Source: Lachnospiraceae bacterium UBA7202
GTDB taxonomy: Bacteria; Bacillota; Clostridia; Lachnospirales; Lachnospiraceae
Reading direction: 5' to 3'
Length of the DNA stretch: 23,608 nt
NCBI GenBank assembly: GCA_002490705.1
Contig: DKUO01000051.1
Coordinates: 1-23,608 of the forward strand
The notes under the pieces are model-generated. The model was not told the origin of the DNA, ran no database searches, and saw only the letters and a program-made list of their open reading frames with translations. Below are positions 7,421 through 15,841 of the stretch, piece by piece; the first letter of the stretch is position 1, and each line of letters opens with the position of its first letter. Position numbers and translations under genes: made by a program.

Positions 7421-8971
7421 ATGCAGGGATATTTAGACGCGGTCAGCGCGGAGACAAAGATTTTACTGGTATTATCTATCATACTGTTTGCCGGGTTTAT
7501 CATGACCAGACTGACCAACACCCTGAACCTTCCCAAGGTCAGCGGTTATATTCTGGCGGGTATTCTGATCGGGCCCTGCGGGCTGAATATGATACCCGCG
7601 GATATGATCGACAGCCTGAGCTTTGTCAGTGATCTTGCGCTGGCGTTTATCGCTTTCGGCGTGGGAAAGTTTTTTAAAAAGGAAGTTATCAGAAAAACCG
7701 GAAGCAAAGTCTTGATTGTCACCTTTTTTGAGGCGATGACGGCGGGCGTGTTAGTGACGGTGTTTTCCCGCGCGGTTTTTCATTTGGATCTGGATTTTGC
7801 CCTGATACTGGGAGCCATAGCGACGGCGACGGCCCCGGCCAGCACTATGATGACCATTAACCAGTACAAGGCGAAGGGCGAGTTCGTCAATACGCTTTTA
7901 CAGATTGTGGCGCTGGACGATGTGGTCTGCCTGCTGGCTTTCAGTATCGTGGCGGCCGTGGCCGGGGCGACGGAGGGTGGCGCTGTGGCGGCGCAGGAAA
8001 TTCTTCTGCCGGTGGTTTACAATGTGTTTGCCCTGCTGCTTGGCTTTTTCTGCGGCTATTTTCTGAGCAGACTGCTGATTCCGGCCAGAAGCAAGGATAA
8101 CCGTCTGATTCTGGCGATCGCTATGCTGACGGGGATATCCGGGATCTGCACCTCCTTAAATATTTCGCCCCTGCTCTCCTGCATGGTGTTCGGGGCGGCT
8201 TATATCAACCTGACCAGAGACAAAAAATTATACAGACAGCTCAACAATTTTACGCCGCCGATCATGTCCCTGTTTTTTATTGTCTCCGGCATGAAGCTGG
8301 ATATTGGTGCGTTGTCCACGGTGGGCGTGATCGGGCTGTGCTATTTCCTTATTCGTATTGTGGGAAAATACGTGGGAACCTATGTGGGCTGTGCAATCAC
8401 CGGTATGAGCAGGGAGGCGCGCAGATACATGGGACTTGCGCTGGTGCCGCAGGCCGGTGTGGCAATCGGGCTTGCCTTTTTGGGCGAACGGCTGCTTCCG
8501 GGCGAACGGGGACAGCTTTTGCTTACCATTATCCTGTCCTCGTCGGTGCTCTATGAAATGGTGGGGCCGATCTGCGCCAAGCTGGCGTTGATCTTTTCCG
8601 GCTGTATCACCTTGGACAGTGCGGTGAATGCGGAGATGGCGGAAATCGAAGGCGCTGTGGAGGCAGGGGAGACACAGACGCAGCCGGAAACGGTGCAGGC
8701 AGAAGGCGAGGAAGCGCCGATTTCGGTTGACGGATCATCAAAAAAGGCAGAACCACCGGGGGAGGAAGAAACGCCGGAGGATGTGCAGACGGATGTTTCT
8801 CTGGTGGAACATTTCGAGGAGCTGGAGATGGGCGTGGAGAATCAGGAGATTGAAGATATCGAAAGCTACGTGCATACGGAGAAGGAGGAACATGACGAGA
8901 AGGCTGAAAAAACAGTAAAGTCCGACAAAAGGAAGAAGAAGGAAAAAAAGAAGTCTGCGGGGAAACACTAA
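7421..8971 (+). CDS. Cation:proton antiporter, CPA2/Na_H_Exchanger family, with charged C-terminal tail
   Basis: Membrane exchanger of 516 aa. Residues 1 to about 395 hold a dozen or so hydrophobic helices typical of the Na_H_Exchanger fold. Family features include LPKVSGYILAGILIGP near the start, an ATATAPAS segment, and ALDDVVCL, where the Asp pair is the likely ion/proton site. The last 120 residues or so are hydrophilic, first Glu-rich and then strongly Lys-rich (ending in runs such as KRKKKEKKK), probably a cytoplasmic extension. Sodium or potassium is possible; the ion cannot be read from the sequence. It begins 31 nt after the ATPase gene with no terminator between, so it is probably co-transcribed with the importer. 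Confidence 0.88.
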   Translation: MQGYLDAVSAETKILLVLSIILFAGFIMTRLTNTLNLPKVSGYILAGILIGPCGLNMIPADMIDSLSFVSDLALAFIAFGVGKFFKKEVIRKTGSKVLIVTFFEAMTAGVLVTVFSRAVFHLDLDFALILGAIATATAPASTMMTINQYKAKGEFVNTLLQIVALDDVVCLLAFSIVAAVAGATEGGAVAAQEILLPVVYNVFALLLGFFCGYFLSRLLIPARSKDNRLILAIAMLTGISGICTSLNISPLLSCMVFGAAYINLTRDKKLYRQLNNFTPPIMSLFFIVSGMKLDIGALSTVGVIGLCYFLIRIVGKYVGTYVGCAITGMSREARRYMGLALVPQAGVAIGLAFLGERLLPGERGQLLLTIILSSSVLYEMVGPICAKLALIFSGCITLDSAVNAEMAEIEGAVEAGETQTQPETVQAEGEEAPISVDGSSKKAEPPGEEETPEDVQTDVSLVEHFEELEMGVENQEIEDIESYVHTEKEEHDEKAEKTVKSDKRKKKEKKKSAGKH

Positions 8972-8992
8972 GCAGGTCATATACAGAAAAAT

Positions 8993-9063
8993 GAATTCAC
9001 CTCTAAAGTCTTACGCAAAACGACCGATATTTATAGTGTAAGATATTGAAATGAGGTGAATTT
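8993..9063. repeat. Long inverted repeat enclosing the sigma-28 promoter
   Basis: GAATTCACCTC (8993-9003) is complementary to GAGGTGAATTT (9053-9063): ten perfect pairs plus one G-U. Inside it, TCTTAC (9009-9014) is complementary to GTAAGA (9038-9043). In a read-through RNA from the antiporter gene the region could fold as one long interrupted hairpin. It is not followed by a clean T-tract, so a terminator role is uncertain. Confidence 0.6.
9004..9030 (+). promoter_or_regulatory. Sigma-28 (SigD/FliA) promoter of the flgM operon
   Basis: TAAA (9004-9007) is followed by a 15-nt spacer and ACCGATAT (9023-9030). The SigD consensus is TAAA-N14/16-GCCGATAT, so only the first base of the -10 element differs. 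The predicted start is near 9037, giving a leader of about 65 nt. Late flagellar genes follow directly, as expected for this sigma factor. Confidence 0.85.
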
Positions 9064-9080
9064 CCTTTTGGGAAAACCTC
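9053..9080 (+). promoter_or_regulatory. flgM leader hairpin, competing with the upstream repeat
   Basis: In the sigma-28 transcript, GAGGT (9053-9057) can pair with ACCTC (9076-9080), and TTTCC (9061-9065) with GGAAA (9071-9075), with a 3-nt bulge and a 5-nt loop. The left side is the same sequence that pairs with 8993-9003 in longer transcripts. The hairpin ends just before a purine stretch with four GGA triplets (9082-9094) that includes the ribosome binding site. Confidence 0.5.
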
Positions 9081-9101
9081 GGGAGGAAGGAGGAATCCTA
9101 T

Positions 9102-9383
9102 ATGCGTATCGAGGCCTATACACAGATACAGCAGGTTTATGGCGCAAAGAATAAGGCCAAAACCCAGAACACAACGAAGAAGGCAGGTTCTGACCGGATT
9201 CAGATCTCCAGCATTGGTAAAGATATCCAGACCGCGAAAAATGCGGTTGCGGCAGCCAGTGACATCAGAAGCGAATTGACGGCTCCTATCAAGGCGAGCA
9301 TTGCGAACGGCACATACCATGTGAGCGGTGAGAGTTTTGCGGAGAAGCTGATGAAGCAGTATGAGGAGATTGAAAGTCTGTAG
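9102..9383 (+). CDS. flgM: Anti-sigma-28 factor FlgM
   Basis: Small cytoplasmic protein of 93 aa that holds sigma-28 inactive until the hook is complete and is then exported through the flagellum. The C-terminal half matches the FlgM family: an IRSELTAPIKASIANGTY-type helix followed by VSGESFAEKLM. The N-terminal half is polar and probably disordered, as in known FlgM. AAGGAGG (9088-9093) precedes ATG at about 8 nt. It is the first gene after a sigma-28 promoter, so it sits in negative feedback on its own operon, as in Bacillus flgM-flgN-flgK. Confidence 0.92.
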   Translation: MRIEAYTQIQQVYGAKNKAKTQNTTKKAGSDRIQISSIGKDIQTAKNAVAAASDIRSELTAPIKASIANGTYHVSGESFAEKLMKQYEEIESL

Positions 9384-9394
9384 GGGTGGTAATA

Positions 9395-9913
9395 GTGGCA
9401 AGTTTGATGGAAACCTTGATCGAGGTTTTGGAAAAGGAAAATCTGGAATACAAGAATCTGTTGGACTTGTCCATGAAAAAAACGCCTGCCATCGTATCAG
9501 ACGATATTAAAAGTTTAGCAAAAATCACGGATGAGGAGCAAATTATCGTAAGCAGAATCAATCATCTGGACAATCAGAGAAACGAAGCTGTTAATGATAT
9601 TGCGAACGTACTTAACAAGGATGTTACGAAACTGAAAATTGTGGATTTGATCAATATGCTGGCGGCAAGGCCGCAGGAACAGGAAAAGCTGGCATCGGTA
9701 TTTGACGATCTGCGCAGAAATGTCCGTGCGGTGAAGCGGATCAACGAACAGAACAGGGAGTTGATCGAGAACGCATTGGAGTTGGTGCAGCTCAACATGC
9801 AGGTTTTACAATCCCTGAATAAGGCGCCGGAGACGGCGAATTATAATAGGGGAGCCTACAACACCGGTGATGTGATCGGGACGGTCAACAAGGCTTTTGA
9901 CGCCAAGCAATAA
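9395..9913 (+). CDS. flgN: Flagellar export chaperone FlgN
   Basis: Cytoplasmic chaperone of 172 aa that in other bacteria binds the hook-filament junction proteins FlgK and FlgL before export. The sequence is mostly helical with the FlgN-type N terminus SLMETLIEVLEKEN and a central heptad-rich region (about 90-145) containing AVKRINEQNRELIENAL. The C-terminal 30 residues are polar, with Asn and Gly, and may be flexible. I chose GTG 9395 because AGGGGTGG (9382-9389) lies about 5 nt before it; an in-frame GTG at 9386 would overlap that site. It follows flgM by 11 nt and precedes flgK by 19 nt, consistent with one transcript. Confidence 0.87.
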   Translation: MASLMETLIEVLEKENLEYKNLLDLSMKKTPAIVSDDIKSLAKITDEEQIIVSRINHLDNQRNEAVNDIANVLNKDVTKLKIVDLINMLAARPQEQEKLASVFDDLRRNVRAVKRINEQNRELIENALELVQLNMQVLQSLNKAPETANYNRGAYNTGDVIGTVNKAFDAKQ

Positions 9914-9932
9914 TTGTTAAGGAAGGTAGAAT

Positions 9933-11615
9933 ATGTCATTAATGGGAAGCCTTTATATTGGCGTATCAGGATTAAGAACATCAAACGACGCGCTGAATAC
10001 CACAGCGCATAACATGTCTAACTTAGACACCCAAGGATATACCAGACAGCAGGTAGCGCAGGGGACGAGAACCTATGTCACTCATTCCAGAAGCGCGGAC
10101 AAAAACTGGATACAGACAGGTCTGGGTGTCAATTATACCCGTACAAGACAGGAAAGAGACGCTATATTGGATAAAAACTATCGCCGCGAATCGGGGCGTA
10201 TGTCTTTTTATGACGTTTCCGCAGTGTCTTTGGAAGAGATTGAGTATATTCTGGGAGAGTCCAACGAGGGTCACGAGTTTTCCGTGGCGCTGATAGGCGA
10301 TCACAATGACGCAAACACGAAGGACGGACTCTGGGGTGCGGTGCAGGAGCTGGCGAAGGATCCGACTTCCTCAGTGAATCAGAACCTGTTCGTGACGAAA
10401 GCCTATGAATTTCTCACGAAGGCGCAGAAGGTATATCAGAGCCTCTGCGACTATCAGGATAATATGAATAAAGATGTCAAGAAAGACGTTGACTTGATTA
10501 ATAAATATGCGCAGGAAATCAGCGAGCTGAATAAGCAAATTGTGCGGATTGAGGCCGGGCCGGAAAATGCGAACGATCTGCGGGACCGCAGGAATTATCT
10601 CTTGGACGAGTTGGCAAAACTCGGAAGCATATCCTATTCCGAAGACTCGGTAGGATATGTGAATGTCCGCTTTGAACAGACAGATCTGGTAAAGGGCACG
10701 ACGGTCAATGAGATCGCTCTTTATCAGGATTTGGAGACCGGTTTCTACACGCCTTACTGGAAGATGTTTGCTGACTTTAAGCTTGACGGGGAGGGAAATC
10801 CTATCGTCACGGAGGAAGCCATAGAGAGAGCGAAGGTGTTTGACCTGAACCAGAAGATATCCTCTGAGTATAACACGGATATCGGTTCCCTGAAGAGCAC
10901 GCTGCTCGCCAGGGGCGATCACAGGGCGACCCACAGCGAGATTGACAATATCAACCCGGATGGCGAGTACGAGGAGGGATGGTACGACGTACACGTATCA
11001 CAGTCCATCGTGATGAACATTCAGGCGGAATTTGACAGACTGGTACACATTGTGACCACGAAAATTAACGGTATTTTGGCGGATGCGGCGGAAAGAGGCA
11101 CTGCGGTGAACCCGGATTCCAACTATCTGCGGGATAAGAACGGAGATCCCTATCAGTTGTTCCAGCTTATGGCAGGAGAGGACGGAGATGACCGTAACTG
11201 GACGGTGCGGAATATGGTGATCAATCAGGAACTCCGGCAGAATCCTTCCCTGCTGACTTTCAGGCTGGATGAACACTCCGAGGATAACGAGACCATGGAG
11301 GCGCTGAAAAAGGCTTTTGAGGAGCCGATATACACGTTGAATCCCAATGTGACGACGCCGGTTAACTTTATGAATTATTACAAGAATCTGGTATCCCAGA
11401 TTGCAAACACGGGCTCGGTATTCCGGGCGGTGCAGGCGAACCAGACGGTTGCCACGGATGCGCTCGCCTATGCGCGGGAAGAGATTGTAGGTGTTTCCTC
11501 CGATGAGGAATTGACCAATATGATTATGTACCAGAACGCTTACAACGCATCCAGCAGATATATCAATGTAATCAGTGAAATGCTGGATCATCTGCTGTCC
11601 ACATTGGGACGCTGA
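9933..11615 (+). CDS. flgK: Flagellar hook-associated protein FlgK, copy 1
   Basis: Exported hook-filament junction protein of 560 aa. The N-terminal D0/D1 region has the flagellar rod/hook signature: GVSGLRTSNDALNTTAHNMSN followed by GYTRQQV. A helical part near 165-215 (KDVDLINKYAQEISELNKQI, then NDLRDRRNYLLDEL) is typical of FlgK. The C terminus (TNMIMYQNAYNASSRYINVI) is the matching D0/D1 helix. Both conserved ends are intact, and the length is ordinary for FlgK. The next gene, 15 nt downstream, encodes a second FlgK with the same ends but a clearly different middle. Confidence 0.93.
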   Translation: MSLMGSLYIGVSGLRTSNDALNTTAHNMSNLDTQGYTRQQVAQGTRTYVTHSRSADKNWIQTGLGVNYTRTRQERDAILDKNYRRESGRMSFYDVSAVSLEEIEYILGESNEGHEFSVALIGDHNDANTKDGLWGAVQELAKDPTSSVNQNLFVTKAYEFLTKAQKVYQSLCDYQDNMNKDVKKDVDLINKYAQEISELNKQIVRIEAGPENANDLRDRRNYLLDELAKLGSISYSEDSVGYVNVRFEQTDLVKGTTVNEIALYQDLETGFYTPYWKMFADFKLDGEGNPIVTEEAIERAKVFDLNQKISSEYNTDIGSLKSTLLARGDHRATHSEIDNINPDGEYEEGWYDVHVSQSIVMNIQAEFDRLVHIVTTKINGILADAAERGTAVNPDSNYLRDKNGDPYQLFQLMAGEDGDDRNWTVRNMVINQELRQNPSLLTFRLDEHSEDNETMEALKKAFEEPIYTLNPNVTTPVNFMNYYKNLVSQIANTGSVFRAVQANQTVATDALAYAREEIVGVSSDEELTNMIMYQNAYNASSRYINVISEMLDHLLSTLGR

Positions 11616-11630
11616 TAGAGAGGTGAGAAT

Positions 11631-13523
11631 ATGTCTTCAACTTTTTTTGGACTTACAATCGCATCATCGGGACTGCGGGCGGCCAACGCCGCGTTGAACA
11701 CCACAGGCAATAACGTCAGCAATGTGAATACAGCCGGCTACAGCAGGCAGGAAGTGCAGACGTCGGCGGCTAACGCGCTGCGTGTGTTTGCAACTTACGG
11801 TTGTGCGGGCGCGGGCGTGGAGACGCTGGCGATCGAGCGTGTGAGGGACCAGTTCTACGACTTCAAATACTGGTCTAACGAGACCAAGCTCGGAGAGTAT
11901 GACGCGAAGGTCTACTACTGCAAAATGATCGAGGAGTATTTCAAGGACGATAAGAAAACAGGATTTAAGACGCTCTTTGATCAGATCGGCGTGACGCTGC
12001 AGGAGATCACCAAGAACGGCAGCAGCACGGACAACAAGGCGCAGTTTTTGGGCGCGGCGAAGGCGCTGACCGATTATTTCAATAATTTATATGGGGATTT
12101 GCAGGATCTCCAATCGGATGTAAACGACGAGATCAAGATCCGCGCGGATCAGATCAATTCCATTGCGCAGGATCTGGCTACGGTCAACAAGCAGATTAAT
12201 GCCATTGAGTTGACGGGCAGCAGGGCAAATGAGCTTCGTGATAAGAGAGATATGTTGATTGATGAGCTCTCCGCTGTGGTGGACGTGCAGACGCAGGAAC
12301 TGCCGATTCTGGATGAGCAGGGCAATGAGACGGCGGCCCACAGATACATGGTAAAGATCGCCGGCGGACAGACGCTGGTGGATATGGACAGCTACAGGAC
12401 TCTGGTCTGTGTGGCGCGGGAAAAGGAGGAGAAGGTAAACCAGAGCGACGTGGACGGCCTCTATGACCTTGCGTGGAGCGATGGGCTGGACTTCAGTCTT
12501 TACAATGCCTCCATGGGCGGCGAGCTGCGCGGACTGATTGAGATGCGGGACGGCAACAACGGCGAGTATTTCAAGGGGCAGGCTACGAGCGTGTCTTTCC
12601 AGAGGAGCTTTTCCACGGTGACCATCAAGACGACGGAATCCCATTTGCAGAATATAAGCAAATGTAATCTTTCCGATACCGGTGGTGTGATCAACATCGG
12701 CAACCAGCTTTTCTATTATACGGACTGGTCTTATCAAGGCGACGGCACATACTCTTTTGTGATAGACAATTTAAAGAGCGATCAGCCGCTGACCGGGGCG
12801 AAGACCTGGTCGGAAGTTTCCATAGGTGGTGACGTCAATTATCAGGGCGTGCCCTATTATCTGAAACAGATGAACGAGTGGGTCCGGGAATTTTCGAAAA
12901 AGGTGAACGATATCTTTAAAGTGGGACTCACGGCGGAGGATCCGCCGCAGAAAGCGGATATCCTCTTTACCGCGGATTATGCCAGAAAGGACGGCCAGTA
13001 TACGCAGAATGAATTGGATACCTCAGCGGCCAACGGGGATAATACCGGTTACTATAATCTGACAGCCGGCAATGTGACGCTTTTGGACGCGGTGGTGAAA
13101 AATCCCGACCTTCTGGGAACCAGAAAGGATATCGACAAAAATTCGGGAGTTGGCACAAAGCCGCCGGAAGGTGACGGCGTGGATGAAATAGAAGGCAAGG
13201 ACCAGTGCGATCAGGTTTGGGCGGTGATCTCCATGCTGAGCGACAAGAACCAGTTCAGCTTCCGGGGCAGGGATGCGGGTGGTTTTCTGGAATGCGTCCT
13301 GTCGGATTCGATGCTGAATTCCAGCAATGCGGAGACCTTCTATTCCACCTATTACAGCTTGGAGACGAATATTGATAATCAGAGAACTTCGATTTCCGGT
13401 GTGGATGAGGATGAGGAAGCGATGAATCTGGTAAAATATGAAAACTCTTATACATTGGCGTCCAAGATGATCAATGTGCTGACGGAAGTGTATGACAGAC
13501 TGATTCTCCAGACGGGCGTCTGA
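11631..13523 (+). CDS. flgK: Flagellar hook-associated protein FlgK, copy 2
   Basis: Second hook-filament junction protein, 630 aa. The N terminus has SSGLRAANAALNTTGNNVSN and GYSRQEV, and the C terminus has AMNLVKYENSYTLASKMINV, the FlgK/FlgE-type end motif. The helical segment with QINSIAQDLATVNKQINAIE and ANELRDKRDMLIDEL aligns by eye with that of copy 1. The remainder differs strongly and is about 70 residues longer, so this looks like an old duplication. The middle of the protein (about 300-480) is probably the surface-exposed domain. The ribosome binding site GAGAGGTGAG lies about 5 nt before the ATG. Confidence 0.93.
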   Translation: MSSTFFGLTIASSGLRAANAALNTTGNNVSNVNTAGYSRQEVQTSAANALRVFATYGCAGAGVETLAIERVRDQFYDFKYWSNETKLGEYDAKVYYCKMIEEYFKDDKKTGFKTLFDQIGVTLQEITKNGSSTDNKAQFLGAAKALTDYFNNLYGDLQDLQSDVNDEIKIRADQINSIAQDLATVNKQINAIELTGSRANELRDKRDMLIDELSAVVDVQTQELPILDEQGNETAAHRYMVKIAGGQTLVDMDSYRTLVCVAREKEEKVNQSDVDGLYDLAWSDGLDFSLYNASMGGELRGLIEMRDGNNGEYFKGQATSVSFQRSFSTVTIKTTESHLQNISKCNLSDTGGVINIGNQLFYYTDWSYQGDGTYSFVIDNLKSDQPLTGAKTWSEVSIGGDVNYQGVPYYLKQMNEWVREFSKKVNDIFKVGLTAEDPPQKADILFTADYARKDGQYTQNELDTSAANGDNTGYYNLTAGNVTLLDAVVKNPDLLGTRKDIDKNSGVGTKPPEGDGVDEIEGKDQCDQVWAVISMLSDKNQFSFRGRDAGGFLECVLSDSMLNSSNAETFYSTYYSLETNIDNQRTSISGVDEDEEAMNLVKYENSYTLASKMINVLTEVYDRLILQTGV

Positions 13524-13552
13524 CATGTAAAAAAAGAAAGAGGGCAACAATT

Positions 13553-15361
13553 ATGAGAATGACCAACAAAATTATGCGCAACAATGCCGCATACAATGTC
13601 AATCAGAACAAGATATTACAGGATAAGCTGACCAACCAGATGACCAACCAGAGTAAGATTGCGCGCCCTTCCGATGATCCTGTGGTGGCAATCAGGGCTC
13701 TCCGTCTGCGAAGCAATGTGACCACGGTCACCCAGTACAATGAAAAGAATGCGGAGGATGCGAAGCAGTGGCTTGATCTGACAGCAGATGCTATGAAAAC
13801 GGTGGATGATGTTCTGACCGGGCTTTACAGGATGGCCAATGAGTCCTCGAACAAATATGAGACGGCGGATGATCTGCGGATCTACATGACCCAGATGAAA
13901 CAGCTGACGGCGGAGTTTTATTCCTGCGCCAATGTAGATTATGCCCAGCGCTTTATTTTCTCCGGCTACAGGACGGACCTTCCGGTAACGTTTACCGCGG
14001 AAGATATGAAAGAGATGGAGGAGCATCCCGTATCCTACAATATCAATGAGAGCTTCGGGTTTCAGGATATCAAAAGAATCTACTATACCGACTATGATAA
14101 GCTGCGGGAAGGTCTGGGGGGAGCAAACGGACCGGTAACGCCCGGAGATATCGACGATGTGAATTCTTATGAGCAGACGGTTGCCAACGATACCCTCTAT
14201 TCTTTCCGAATTTCCTACAATAATACGGACTCTCTGAACGGGACAGATGTGGAGGGAAATCCGAGAAAGCTGACGCTTACCCTGCCACAGTATGAGCAGA
14301 CAGATACAACGGTAAACCCGCCTACAACGACAGTTTATAAGAACGTAAAGGTGGAGATCACGGCGAATGCTACTACACCGGGCGCGAATGGCGGACTTGC
14401 AACGAGTGTGAAGGTAGTGAGTGCGGAGGACGCGGCCGGCACGCAGCTGAGCGCTACTACCACGCCGCCTCTGCCGACAACAATATCGCTTGATGTGCAG
14501 GAGTTCGAAGATCAGGAGCAGGCCTATAAGGCGATTGCAAACAGTACGACTCCCATCATTGCCTATGTCCCCACCAGCGGCGAGCTGGTCTTCTCCAAGG
14601 ATTTTTATGACAAGAACTTCAGTGAGGCAGTGTTTAATGGTAAGGACGCATTCCATGTGAATTATGATAAGTCTGAGTGGAAGGAAGGCGATATCAATCC
14701 GGTGCATTATTTTAACTGCATGGAAACTCTGAGAACGACGGGAGCTGATGTGGACCCGAAAGATGCGGTGTACCGGAAGACTGCTTACAACACCCAGCGC
14801 GAGGAAGGAAGAGATCAGGATATCTTTTACGACGTGGGATACAACCAGCAGATTCAGGTCAACACCCGTGCAGACGAGATCTTTACCCATGATGTGCAGA
14901 GGGATATGGATGATTTCGAGCACTATCTGAAACAGTATGAGGATATCGAGACGCTGCAAAAAGATTTAGAGACAAAGCAGAAGGAAGCGGCGCAGCAGTA
15001 CGGAGAGGACAGCGAGCAGTACAAGGATTATGAGAAGCGTCTGGTAGGTGTGAAGAAGGCTTGGACATATATCCGCGACAATATCCACACGAAGTTTGAG
15101 AACCAGATCACCAATTATCAGAAATACAGCGATGATTCCAGAGTGGCAATGACCGACAATGCCACCAGAGGAAGCCGCCTGACACTGATCAAAACCAGAC
15201 TGACGAATCAGCAGGCTACCTACAAGGAATTGCAGGAGGACAACGAGGGCATTGATATCACCGAGGTGGCGATTGAAAGCACCAGCGCCGATCTGGCTTA
15301 CAATGCGGCTCTTATGGCGACAGGTAAGATTTTGCAGACTAACTTAATGAATTACATTTAA
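13553..15361 (+). CDS. flgL: Flagellar hook-associated protein FlgL, enlarged
   Basis: Exported junction protein linking FlgK to flagellin. The N-terminal 140 residues are typical FlgL/flagellin-like D0/D1: MRMTNKIMRNN, then KIARPSDDPVVAIRALRLR and QRFIFSGYRT. The C terminus has TRLTNQQATYKELQEDNEGI and DITEVAIE, also typical. At 602 aa it is about twice the usual length near 300; the extra residues lie at about 145-480 and include a Thr/Pro-rich stretch (near 245-310) and a segment of beta-rich look. The last part of the insertion (about 455-505) is charged and helical. It lies 29 nt after the second flgK. Confidence 0.9.
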   Translation: MRMTNKIMRNNAAYNVNQNKILQDKLTNQMTNQSKIARPSDDPVVAIRALRLRSNVTTVTQYNEKNAEDAKQWLDLTADAMKTVDDVLTGLYRMANESSNKYETADDLRIYMTQMKQLTAEFYSCANVDYAQRFIFSGYRTDLPVTFTAEDMKEMEEHPVSYNINESFGFQDIKRIYYTDYDKLREGLGGANGPVTPGDIDDVNSYEQTVANDTLYSFRISYNNTDSLNGTDVEGNPRKLTLTLPQYEQTDTTVNPPTTTVYKNVKVEITANATTPGANGGLATSVKVVSAEDAAGTQLSATTTPPLPTTISLDVQEFEDQEQAYKAIANSTTPIIAYVPTSGELVFSKDFYDKNFSEAVFNGKDAFHVNYDKSEWKEGDINPVHYFNCMETLRTTGADVDPKDAVYRKTAYNTQREEGRDQDIFYDVGYNQQIQVNTRADEIFTHDVQRDMDDFEHYLKQYEDIETLQKDLETKQKEAAQQYGEDSEQYKDYEKRLVGVKKAWTYIRDNIHTKFENQITNYQKYSDDSRVAMTDNATRGSRLTLIKTRLTNQQATYKELQEDNEGIDITEVAIESTSADLAYNAALMATGKILQTNLMNYI

Positions 15362-15379
15362 ATCGAGGAGATGGCAGGT

Positions 15380-15841
15380 ATGCAGATTAAGACAAGGGTA
15401 TTTGGAGAAGTTACGATTGACGATGAGAAAATCATACATTTTCCCAGCGGAATCATAGGGTTTCCGGATCTCCAGGATTTTGCGCTGATTCATGACGAGG
15501 AGAAGGGCACGGACACGATCCATTGGCTGCAATCCATACAGGAGCCAGCGTTTGCGATGCCTGTCATGGACCCGCTGATTGTGCGCCCCGACTATAACCC
15601 GGAGGTGGACGATGAGCTTCTCAACAATATCGGGGAGATCCAGCCGGATGAACTTCTGGTGATGGTGACGGTGACGGTGCCGAAGGAGATAGAGAAGATG
15701 ACCGTGAACCTGAAAGGCCCCATCGTTATCAATGCGGCGCAGAGACTGGGGACACAGGTGATTGTGGAGGGGGACGAATATGTAGTCAAGTTTCCGATCT
15801 ATGACATCTTAAATCAGAATAAGAAAAAGGCGGGTGAGTAA
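15380..15841 (+). CDS. fliW: Flagellar assembly factor FliW
   Basis: Cytoplasmic protein of 153 aa. In Bacillus FliW binds free flagellin and also CsrA, relieving CsrA repression of flagellin synthesis. Family features are FGEVTIDDEKIIHFPSGIIG near the start, then WLQSIQEPAFAMPVMDP and a beta-rich core ending LGTQVI. I chose ATG 15380 because GAGGAG ends at 15370, 9 nt before it; an ATG at 15371 would abut that site. The stop is directly followed by the csrA start with no spacer, so the partners are probably made together. Confidence 0.94.
   Translation: MQIKTRVFGEVTIDDEKIIHFPSGIIGFPDLQDFALIHDEEKGTDTIHWLQSIQEPAFAMPVMDPLIVRPDYNPEVDDELLNNIGEIQPDELLVMVTVTVPKEIEKMTVNLKGPIVINAAQRLGTQVIVEGDEYVVKFPIYDILNQNKKKAGE

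Noticed and set aside
8993..9063. Inverted repeat as terminator for the antiporter gene
   Set aside because: No run of T follows the right arm directly and the stem is interrupted by a promoter, so a terminator role could not be supported; it is kept only as a possible structural element.
10371..11591. Two minus-strand open frames of about 200 codons inside the first flgK
   Set aside because: They are shadows of the real gene, with no supported start and no domain.
12661..12680. CCGATACC resembling a sigma-28 -10 box inside the second flgK
   Set aside because: There is no TAAA at the right distance and the site lies within coding sequence, so it does not match the two convincing promoters.
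13616..14959. Minus-strand open frame of 447 codons inside flgL
   Set aside because: It lies wholly antisense to a well-supported gene, and the peptide is a hydrophobic, His- and Arg-rich shadow with no domain. No ribosome binding site or separate promoter was seen.
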